In this document: in pieces, positions 7,792 through 13,455 of the stretch
How positions within the stretch are numbered: position 1 is the first letter of the stretch
Layout: each line of letters opens with the position of its first letter
Origin: JANYCG01 sp031428695
GTDB taxonomy: Bacteria > Pseudomonadota > Gammaproteobacteria > Burkholderiales > Burkholderiaceae_C
Assembly (NCBI GenBank): GCA_031428695.1
Contig: JANOYE010000388.1
Span: 1 to 13,765 of the forward strand
Length of the DNA: 13,765 bases
Direction: 5' to 3'
The notes under the pieces: model-generated
The model's database searches: none
What the model was told of the DNA's origin: nothing
What the model saw: only the letters and a program-made list of their open reading frames with translations
Position numbers and translations under genes: made by a program

Positions 7792-9528
7792 ATGACCAAC
7801 ACCCCCAAGAAACCCGCTCATGAACTTCGCAGCCAGCAATGGTTTGGCAGGCAAGACCGCGACGGTTTCGCCTACCGCAGCTGGGTCAAAGGCAAAGGCG
7901 TGCCGCATGACCAATTTGATGGGCGCCCGGTTATCGGCATTTGCAACACCTTCAGTGAACTGACGCCCTGCAATTCGCACTTTCGCACGCTGGCGGAACA
8001 AGTGAAGATTGGCGTGTATGAAGCGGGCGGTTTTCCACTCGAATTCCCCGTCATGTCGCTGGGCGAGACGCTGCTTCGCCCCACCGCCATGTTGTACCGC
8101 AACCTGGCCTCGATGGACGTGGAAGAAAGCATTCGCGGCAACCCGGTGGATGGTGTGGTGCTTTTGATGGGCTGCGACAAGACGACGCCCTCGCTGTTGA
8201 TGGGCGCCTCCAGCGTCGATCTGCCCACCATTGGTGTGAGCGGCGGCCCCATGCTCAATGGCAAATGGCGCGGGCAAGAACTCGGCAGCGGCACCGGCGT
8301 GTGGAGCATGAGTGAACAAGTGCGCGCGGGCACCTTGAAGTTGGACGATGTCTTTGAAGCCGAAAGTTGCATGCACCGCAGCCACGGCCATTGCATGACG
8401 ATGGGCACCGCCTCCACCATGGCCAGCATGGTCGAAGCGCTGGGCATCGGCTTGCCGGGCAACGCGGCCTACCCGGCGGTTGACGGAAGGCGCAACGTGC
8501 TGGCGCGCAACGCCGGGCGGCGCATTGTCGACATGGTGCACAGCGACCAAAAAATCTCCCAGGTGTTGACCCTCGAAGCCTTTGAAAACGCCATCCGCAC
8601 TTTGGCGGCGATTGGCGGCTCGACCAACGCAGTGATCCATTTGATCGCGATTGCTGGCCGCCTGGGCATCAAACTCACCATCGACGACTTCGACCGCATC
8701 GCCAGCGAGCTGCCCTGCCTGGTGAACCTGCAGCCTTCAGGCGAACACCTGATGGAAGACTTCTGTTACGCCGGTGGATTGCCGGTGGTGATGAAAGAAA
8801 TCGAACACCTGCTGCACAAAAACATCATCACGGCTACCGGCAAATCGGTGGCGGAGAACATCGCAGGCGCGCAAAACTACGACCCGCGAGTCATCAAAAA
8901 GTTTGACGCCCCTTTCAAAGCCAACGCCGGCATCGCCGTCTTGCGTGGCAACCTCGCGCCGCGCGGCGCAGTCATCAAACCCAGCGCCGCCACGCCCTCG
9001 CTGATGGTTCACAAAGGGCGCGCTGTCGTGTTCGAGAACATCGAAGACTTCCACACCCGCATTGACGACGAGAATTTGGATGTCGATGAAAACTGCGTGC
9101 TGGTGCTCAAGAACTGCGGCCCCAAGGGGTACCCCGGCATGGCCGAAGTCGGCAACATGCCGCTGCCGCCGAAGGTCTTGCGCAAAGGCATCACCGACAT
9201 GGTGCGCATCAGCGACGCCCGCATGAGCGGCACGGCTTATGGCACGGTGGTTTTGCACACGGCGCCCGAGGCCAGCGCGGGTGGCCCGCTCGCGGTGGTG
9301 CAAAACGGCGACATCATCGAGCTGGACGTGCCCAACCGAAAATTGCACCTGCACATCAGCGATGCAGAGTTGGCCGCGCGGCTGGCGAAGTGGACACAAC
9401 CTGCGCCGCCCATGTCGTCGGGTTACTGGAAGCTCTATGTTGACCACGTGTTGCAGGCCGACCAAGGCGCCGATCTGGACTTCCTCGTGGGAATGCGCGG
9501 CTCAGCGGTGCCGCGCGACAACCACTGA
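7792..9528 (+). CDS. IlvD/Edd-family aldonate dehydratase (L-arabinonate/D-galactonate/gluconate type)
   Basis: A 578-residue iron-sulfur dehydratase that turns an aldonate into a 2-keto-3-deoxy acid. The three cluster cysteines are visible: C60 (ELTPCNSH), C128 (MGCDKTTP) and C201 (HGHCMTMG). K130 in GCDK corresponds to the carbamylated, Mg-binding lysine of this family. The catalytic serine is expected at S479 in DARMSG. Length and cysteine spacing match the L-arabinonate dehydratase branch (about 579 residues) rather than IlvD itself (valine/isoleucine pathway) or Edd. It is the first gene of the rightward unit, facing the regulator across the operator. Because KDG/KDGal kinases and a KDPGal aldolase follow, a six-carbon substrate (galactonate, gluconate or similar) is more likely than arabinonate; this is inference. 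The ribosome-binding site is weak. It is complete. Confidence 0.9.
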   Translation: MTNTPKKPAHELRSQQWFGRQDRDGFAYRSWVKGKGVPHDQFDGRPVIGICNTFSELTPCNSHFRTLAEQVKIGVYEAGGFPLEFPVMSLGETLLRPTAMLYRNLASMDVEESIRGNPVDGVVLLMGCDKTTPSLLMGASSVDLPTIGVSGGPMLNGKWRGQELGSGTGVWSMSEQVRAGTLKLDDVFEAESCMHRSHGHCMTMGTASTMASMVEALGIGLPGNAAYPAVDGRRNVLARNAGRRIVDMVHSDQKISQVLTLEAFENAIRTLAAIGGSTNAVIHLIAIAGRLGIKLTIDDFDRIASELPCLVNLQPSGEHLMEDFCYAGGLPVVMKEIEHLLHKNIITATGKSVAENIAGAQNYDPRVIKKFDAPFKANAGIAVLRGNLAPRGAVIKPSAATPSLMVHKGRAVVFENIEDFHTRIDDENLDVDENCVLVLKNCGPKGYPGMAEVGNMPLPPKVLRKGITDMVRISDARMSGTAYGTVVLHTAPEASAGGPLAVVQNGDIIELDVPNRKLHLHISDAELAARLAKWTQPAPPMSSGYWKLYVDHVLQADQGADLDFLVGMRGSAVPRDNH

Positions 9529-9557
9529 AAAGAATTGGGGTCAGATTCCAATTTTTT
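9529..9557 (+). repeat. hairpin with GGTCAGATT loop between dehydratase and kinase genes
   Basis: Starting one base after the dehydratase stop codon, AAAGAATTGG can pair with CCAATTTTTT around the 9-base loop GGTCAGATT. That is a 10-bp stem with one G-U wobble, ending in a run of six T. From memory, the motif AATTGGGGTCAGATTCCAATT recurs in gaps between genes of many Betaproteobacteria, so this may be a dispersed repeat rather than an operon-specific element. The weak AT-rich stem plus T-run could act as a partial terminator or attenuator between the dehydratase and the kinases. Function is not shown. Confidence 0.6.
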
Positions 9558-9594
9558 CAGTTTCTTTTTTCGATTCCCTTTTTGACTCACTGGC

Positions 9595-10545
9595 GTGGAC
9601 AACAAGCGTTTTGACGTGATCGGCCTGGGCGAGGCCATGGTTGAATTCAACCAGACTTTGCCGGGACAGCCGCACTACCTGCAAGGATTCGGCGGCGACA
9701 CCAGCAACGCCATCATTGCCGCAGCCCGCGCGGGGGCCCGCGCTGCTTACCTGAGCCGCATTGGCACCGACACTTTCGGCGAAGCGCTGCTGGATTTATG
9801 GCAACGCGAAACCGTCGACACGTCATGCGTGCAGCGCGATCCTGAGGCCCCCACCGGCATCTATTTCGTGACCCACGGCAGCGCCGGGCACGAATTCAGC
9901 TACATGCGGGCGGGTTCTGCCGCCAGCCGGATGACGCCGGCCTGGCTGGTGGGTGGCGCGGCCCAAGCCATCGCGGCAGCCAAAATACTGCATGTGTCCG
10001 GCATCTCGATGGCCATATCGACCTCGGCCTGCGACACCGCACTGGCGGCCATGCGTTTGGCCCGCGCAGCCGGCACACTCGTTTCATTCGACTCCAACCT
10101 GCGCTTGAAACTTTGGCCGCTTGAACGCGCTCAGGCCGCCATTGAAAAAGCCATTGCTTTGTGTGACATCTTTCTGCCCAGCCTGGACGATATGGCCACC
10201 CTGACGGGCATCAGCAGCCCCGGGAAAATCGTTGATTGGAGCCACGCCAAGGGCGCCAAAACCGTGCTGCTCAAGCTCGGAGAAAAAGGCGCCATTGTCA
10301 GCAACGGCGAACGCAGCGGTTTGGTGACGGGCCACGCCGTTGCGCTGCTGGACGCAACCGGCGCCGGTGACTGCTTCTGCGGCAACCTGCTGGCCCGGAT
10401 GGCGCTGGGGGACGACGTGTTCAAGGCGGCCATTTACGCCAACGCGGCAGCCGCCCTGTCGGTGCAGGCTTACGGCGCTGTGGGCTCGCTTCCAGACGCG
10501 CAACAGGTCGGCAAATTGCTCGCACCATGGCCCAAGCTGGATTGA
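9595..10545 (+). CDS. kdgK: PfkB-family 2-dehydro-3-deoxygluconokinase
   Basis: A 316-residue ribokinase/PfkB-family sugar kinase expected to make 2-keto-3-deoxy-6-phosphogluconate from KDG with ATP. The N-terminal signature GFGGDTSNAIIAAARAGA is at ~31-48 and the C-terminal signature DATGAGD at 253-259, with D259 the catalytic base. The FDVIGLGEAMVEF start and the DSNLRLKLWP stretch are typical of KdgK. The start is GTG at 9595: an in-frame stop lies at 9583-9585 and the family's first strand begins a few residues later. There is no recognisable Shine-Dalgarno, and a 66-bp gap with a repeat-like hairpin separates it from the dehydratase gene. It overlaps dgoK by 19 bp. The related fructokinase or 5-keto-2-deoxygluconokinase activities cannot be ruled out. 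Confidence 0.88.
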   Translation: MDNKRFDVIGLGEAMVEFNQTLPGQPHYLQGFGGDTSNAIIAAARAGARAAYLSRIGTDTFGEALLDLWQRETVDTSCVQRDPEAPTGIYFVTHGSAGHEFSYMRAGSAASRMTPAWLVGGAAQAIAAAKILHVSGISMAISTSACDTALAAMRLARAAGTLVSFDSNLRLKLWPLERAQAAIEKAIALCDIFLPSLDDMATLTGISSPGKIVDWSHAKGAKTVLLKLGEKGAIVSNGERSGLVTGHAVALLDATGAGDCFCGNLLARMALGDDVFKAAIYANAAAALSVQAYGAVGSLPDAQQVGKLLAPWPKLD

Positions 10546-11420
10546 TCGGCATCGACTGGGGCACCAGCAGCCTGCGCGGCGCGCGCCTGGACCACCGTGG
10601 CCGGGTGCTTGAAGAGCGCTCTTCTGCGCAAGGCATATTGAATGTTCCGCGCGGTCAATTTGCTACTGTTTTAGAAGCACTCTGTGCTGATTGGCCGAGA
10701 CCTGAAGGCAGCGTCACCTTGATATCAGGGATGGCTGGCAGCAAACAGGGCTGGGTTGAGGCGCCCTACTGCCCTTGCCCGGCGGGTTTCGATGAAATTG
10801 CGGGCAAGCTGAAATGGGTTGAGCCGCATCGCATCGCCATCGTGCCCGGCCTGTGTTGTGAACACGCCCATGCGCCCGATGTGATGCGCGGCGAAGAACC
10901 GCAGATTTTCGGCGCCTGGCAGCTCACGGGTTTGCGCGACGGCCTCTTCGTTCTTCCCGGCACCCACAGCAAGTGGGCGCAGGTTGTGGACGGGCGTGTC
11001 GTCTCATTCAAAACCTTCATGACAGGAGAAGTCTTCGCATTGTTGAGCCAACACTCCATCCTCGCGAAAACCATTGACACCACGGCCGCGCTGGATGCGC
11101 CAGCGTTTACGCAAGGGCTGGCGCAAGCCGCGACGGGCGCAGGCCTGTTGCACAACGCCTTCAGCGCCCGCACGCTGGGCTTGTTTAACCGCCAGAGCGC
11201 CGCCGCGCTGGCCAGTGTGTTGTCAGGCCTGGTCATTGGCGAAGAACTGCGCGCAATCGCCTTGCACGAGGCGGGCGAGGTGGTGCTGATCGGCGCCAGC
11301 GCCTTGACGCAGCGTTACGCGCTGGCCTTTGACCACTTGGGCGTGCGCTCGCGCGCGCTGGGCTCAGAATCCACCTGGGCGGGGCTGTTCGCACTGTCCC
11401 AAACCATTGCCCGGCAATAG
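10527..11420 (+). CDS. dgoK: 2-dehydro-3-deoxygalactonokinase
   Basis: A 297-residue kinase of the DgoK family, phosphorylating 2-keto-3-deoxygalactonate at C6 in the DeLey-Doudoroff galactonate route. Family marks are the phosphate-binding start GIDWGTSSLRG at 8-18, GMAGSKQGWVEAPY at 68-81, RGEEPQ at 121-126, PGTHSKW at 144-150 and TFMTGE at 163-168. The length equals the E. coli enzyme to within a few residues. The ATG lies inside the end of kdgK (19-bp overlap), so the two kinases are probably translationally coupled. Codons at ~44-56 (bases ~10658-10695) are noticeably AT-rich (ACT GTT TTA GAA GCA CTC TGT GCT), unlike the rest of the gene. The reading frame and the family length are intact through that stretch. 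Confidence 0.92.
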   Translation: MAQAGLIGIDWGTSSLRGARLDHRGRVLEERSSAQGILNVPRGQFATVLEALCADWPRPEGSVTLISGMAGSKQGWVEAPYCPCPAGFDEIAGKLKWVEPHRIAIVPGLCCEHAHAPDVMRGEEPQIFGAWQLTGLRDGLFVLPGTHSKWAQVVDGRVVSFKTFMTGEVFALLSQHSILAKTIDTTAALDAPAFTQGLAQAATGAGLLHNAFSARTLGLFNRQSAAALASVLSGLVIGEELRAIALHEAGEVVLIGASALTQRYALAFDHLGVRSRALGSESTWAGLFALSQTIARQ

Positions 11421-11446
11421 GCCGCACCCAACAAGAAAACACACCC

Positions 11447-12100
11447 ATGGCCAGCCCATCGCTCCAAAAATTCAACGCGGCTTTTGACCAACTGCCGCTG
11501 GTGGCTATTCTGCGCGGCTTGACGCCCGAAGAGGCGCTGCCCATTGGCCAAGCCCTGGTAAGCAGCGGTTTCGGCCTGATCGAGGTGCCGCTGAATTCGC
11601 CAGACCCAATACAAAGCATCGCCCTGATGGCCGCGCACTATCCGCAGGCTGTGGTCGGCGCGGGCACGGTGCTGACGGCGCAGCAGGTGCGCGAGGTGCA
11701 TGCGGCGGGCGGCCAGATGGTGATCTCGCCCAACTTCAATGAGGCGGTGGTGAAAGAGACGCTGCGGCTGGGCATGGTCAGCTTGCCGGGCATCTTCACG
11801 GCCACGGAAGCCTTTGCGGCATTGGCGGCGGGCGCACATGCGCTGAAGCTGTTTCCAGCCGAGGCGGCTTCACCCGCCGTGGTCAAAGCCATGCTGGCGG
11901 TGTTGCCCACGGGCACCCGCATCCTGCCGGTGGGTGGCATCGGTGCAGACAACATGGGGCCATGGCTGGCGGCAGGCGCGCGGGGTTTTGGCCTCGGTTC
12001 CAGCTTGTACAAAGCCGCGAAGAGGCCAGATGAGGTGCACAGAGACGCTACATTTATGGTAGCTGGTTACGCACGTTATTCGAGACCTACAGACCGATAA
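11447..12100 (+). CDS. dgoA: 2-dehydro-3-deoxy-6-phosphogalactonate aldolase with repeat-encoded C-terminus
   Basis: A 217-residue class I aldolase splitting KDPGal (possibly also KDPG) to pyruvate and glyceraldehyde-3-phosphate. Family marks: LPLVAILRG at 16-24, the catalytic glutamate E46 in IEVPLNSP (the LNSP version marks DgoA rather than Eda), GAGTVL at 71-76, SPN at 94-96, Schiff-base lysine K134 in ALKLFP, and phosphate-binding GGIG and GLGSSLY near the end. It starts 26 bp after dgoK. From codon 200 on, the sequence belongs to a 205-bp repeat also present at 13096-13300, so the last ~18 residues (DATFMVAGY to PTDR) are not native. The native protein would end in a short helix near residue 205-212. 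The replacement happens to read like that helix, so activity may survive. Confidence 0.9.
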   Translation: MASPSLQKFNAAFDQLPLVAILRGLTPEEALPIGQALVSSGFGLIEVPLNSPDPIQSIALMAAHYPQAVVGAGTVLTAQQVREVHAAGGQMVISPNFNEAVVKETLRLGMVSLPGIFTATEAFAALAAGAHALKLFPAEAASPAVVKAMLAVLPTGTRILPVGGIGADNMGPWLAAGARGFGLGSSLYKAAKRPDEVHRDATFMVAGYARYSRPTDR

Positions 12101-12246
12101 GATGGTGTTTTCGAGCCACGGGGTGGTTTTGTCGCAGCGCAGCCCAACAACGGCCTCAATTGATACGCGACCTGGCATTGCGCAAGGGTCACCGGCCCAT
12201 ACTGGTTCGCTCTTCTGCAACCGCCGTCAGCCCCCAGCCAAGCGCC
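12042..12246 (+). repeat. 205-bp direct repeat, copy 1
   Basis: It matches 13096-13300 over its whole 205 bp without gaps: I count 22 mismatches, about 89% identity, with the first 39 bases identical. The boundaries are sharp: neighbouring bases differ on both sides. The left end carries a small hairpin, GCTAC-ATTTATG-GTAGC (12047-12063). The 5' half recalls the GCTA(C/T)...TAGC(T)G-type dispersed repeat that I remember from Comamonadaceae genomes. The first 59 bases are read as the tail of dgoA. I found no convincing terminal inverted repeat or target duplication, so the element class is unknown. Confidence 0.85.
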
Positions 12247-12295
12247 GCTGCGCGCATCGCATTTGGAAATCACCCAAGCCCCAAGGTGTTTGCCT

Positions 12296-12330
12296 TAAAA
12301 TGTCATTACCGATCATTGCAAGGTAATCAC
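12296..12330 (+). promoter_or_regulatory. promoter/operator of the toxin-antitoxin module
   Basis: An imperfect palindrome, GTCATTACC-N11-GGTAATCAC (12302-12330), has arms matching at 8 of 9 positions and ends 1 base before the antitoxin ATG. A -10-like TAAAAT at 12296-12301 sits directly upstream; no -35 box is clear. The right arm covers the ribosome-binding region (AAGG at ~12320-12323). Ribbon-helix-helix antitoxins commonly repress their own operon by binding such palindromes, alone or with the toxin, so this is the likely autoregulatory site. Binding itself is inferred. Confidence 0.65.
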
Positions 12331-12331
12331 C

Positions 12332-12634
12332 ATGCCAGCGACCCTTGAAAAATCCAAGTCGACGAATGTCACCGTCAAGCTGGAAGACAGCGAGCGCCAG
12401 AGTTTAAAGACGCTTGCAGCAGCCAAGCAACGAACGCCGCATTTTTTGATGAAAGAGGCGATACAGCGCTACATCGAGGACGAAGAGGCCGAGCAGGCCG
12501 CCATTCAGTCAGCGGCAGCGTCGCTCATGCACTACAAGAAAACGGGTTTACACACCACCCTGGATGAGGTTAAAGACTGGGCCAAAGCAGTGCGAAAAGA
12601 CCGCAAAGCAAAAATGCCCGCATGTCATACGTAA
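12332..12634 (+). CDS. ribbon-helix-helix antitoxin (CopG/ParD-like)
   Basis: A 100-residue antitoxin. Residues ~12-50 form a ribbon-helix-helix DNA-binding fold: the short strand NVTVKL, then helices SERQSLKTLAAAK and TPHFLMKEAIQRYIEDEE. A charged middle helix and a C-terminal segment (GLHTTLDEVKDWAKAV, ~72-87) would wrap the toxin, as in related pairs. The gene overlaps the toxin gene by 13 bp, the classic type II arrangement. It is preceded by a palindrome suited to autoregulation and lies between two 205-bp direct repeats, which suggests it arrived as a mobile module. It is unrelated to the sugar-acid genes to the left. Confidence 0.88.
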   Translation: MPATLEKSKSTNVTVKLEDSERQSLKTLAAAKQRTPHFLMKEAIQRYIEDEEAEQAAIQSAAASLMHYKKTGLHTTLDEVKDWAKAVRKDRKAKMPACHT

Positions 12635-12933
12635 AGCTATCGGCGCGGGCCAACCTGGACTTGGTTCGTCTGTACGAATTTCTCGCCCAATATGATGCAG
12701 CCACCGCAGACCGCGCCATCGACACCATCATTGCCGCGCTGGATATTTTAGAAAAAATGCCTCAGGGCTGCCCGTTGGTAGCCGGGCGCAAAGACCTGCG
12801 CAAACTGGTCATCAACTTTGGCGCCAGTGGTTATCTGGCCTTCTATGGCTATGACGCGTTGACAGACACCTCGACAGTTGCCAGCATCCTGCATCAGAAG
12901 GAGCGGTATAGCGCACGGACGCTGGCACCTTGA
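12622..12933 (+). CDS. RelE/ParE-family toxin
   Basis: A 103-residue toxin of the RelE/ParE superfamily. It opens with VKLSARANLDLVRLYEFL, the first strand and helix of the fold, where ParE-type proteins place AxxDLxxIyxyl. A second helix follows (DRAIDTIIAALDILEKMP), then the beta-sheet core with GCPLVAGRKDLRKLVINFG and a C-terminal VASILHQKERY (about 88-98), the usual IlHxRq-like end. The basic residues and the lack of the RelE catalytic set suggest a ParE-like gyrase-poisoning toxin more than an mRNA interferase, but this is not certain. Its ATG lies within the antitoxin gene, so translation is coupled. The length is normal for an intact toxin. Confidence 0.87.
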   Translation: MSYVKLSARANLDLVRLYEFLAQYDAATADRAIDTIIAALDILEKMPQGCPLVAGRKDLRKLVINFGASGYLAFYGYDALTDTSTVASILHQKERYSARTLAP

Positions 12934-12952
12934 TGAAGACCAAGAAATTACT

Positions 12953-13162
12953 ATGAAATCGATATCGATTTATGCAGCAACTGGTTCGGATACGCATTTG
13001 GTGATGTCGTCCGAGTTAGTCGCTGCAGCCGCCATGTGTTTTAGTGGAGGATGTGGTGATGAAAGACCTGACCCAATACTGTTTCTACTGTTTCTGAGAC
13101 GCTACATTTATGGTAGCTGGTTACGCACGTTATTTGGGGTCTGCAGCCCGATAACATGTTGA
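12953..13162 (+). CDS. doubtful small ORF, hypothetical
   Basis: A 69-residue frame starts 19 bp after the toxin stop codon. It reads MKSISIYAATGSDTHLVMSSELVAAAAM and later has a short hydrophobic patch (PILFLLFLRRYIY). I recognise no family. Its last ~22 codons lie in the second 205-bp repeat, so, like dgoA, any native end has been overwritten. The ribosome-binding site is weak (AAGAAA 6 bases upstream). It may be a remnant of a longer gene or no gene at all. Confidence 0.25.
   Translation: MKSISIYAATGSDTHLVMSSELVAAAAMCFSGGCGDERPDPILFLLFLRRYIYGSWLRTLFGVCSPITC
12956..12971. repeat. perfect 16-bp palindrome
   Basis: AAATCGATATCGATTT is identical to its own reverse complement with no spacer. 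It lies 22 bp after the toxin gene, just inside the start of the doubtful small ORF. It could be a protein-binding site or a chance palindrome; no loop is available for a stable hairpin. Confidence 0.6.
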
Positions 13163-13300
13163 TTTCGAGCCGCAAAGTGGGTTTGCCGGAGCGCAGCCCA
13201 ACAACGGCCATTATTGATAGGCGACCTGGCATTGCGCAAGGGTCACCGGCCGATACTGGTTCGCTCTACTGCAACCGCCGTCAGCCCCCAGCCAAGCGCC
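13096..13300 (+). repeat. 205-bp direct repeat, copy 2
   Basis: This is the second copy of the repeat at 12042-12246, in the same orientation and of the same length. It starts with the same GAGACGCTACATTTATGG, has the hairpin GCTAC-ATTTATG-GTAGC at 13101-13117, and ends in the same CAGCCAAGCGCC. Most mismatches to copy 1 fall in the second fifth (bases ~40-100 of the repeat). Together the copies enclose the toxin-antitoxin pair with a period of 1054 bp. Confidence 0.85.
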
Positions 13301-13455
13301 CCGCCGCCGCTCCTCATGGTGCTTAACCCGCTTCGCCTTCGGCTCAACGGCGCAGAAATCGTCGGGACGGCGGGGCGCATGACTGCGGGCACCCGACTTC
13401 GACAGTTAACCGCGTAAGTCATTGATTCATATAGCGACGCAAGTCAAGCGTGCCA
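13301..13455. other. intergenic stretch between repeat 2 and transposase remnant
   Basis: I see no convincing gene here. The left part is GC-rich (CCGCCGCCGC, then GGGACGGCGGGGCGC), while the right part (about 13405-13440) is AT-richer. CCCGACTTCGACAGTTAAC at 13392-13410 resembles, from memory, the end of IS1634-type elements and may mark the outer end of the insertion sequence whose transposase begins to the right; I could not find the partner end because it lies outside the window. Confidence 0.4.

Noticed and set aside
7729..8640. A 303-codon open frame on the minus strand
   Set aside because: It lies antisense to the dehydratase gene and is rich in His/Ala/Gly without any domain; it also begins inside the dehydratase gene and ends in the divergent promoter.
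12060..12200. A conserved minus-strand small protein in both repeat copies
   Set aside because: Both copies keep the frame open, but about 13 of 45 residues differ for roughly 20 base changes, so there is no sign of selection on the protein.
12042..13300. The 205-bp repeats as integron attC sites around a TA gene cassette
   Set aside because: GCCCAAC/GTTGGGC is present in both copies, but I found no properly spaced complementary R'/R'' pair or imperfect long hairpin, and no integrase is in the window.
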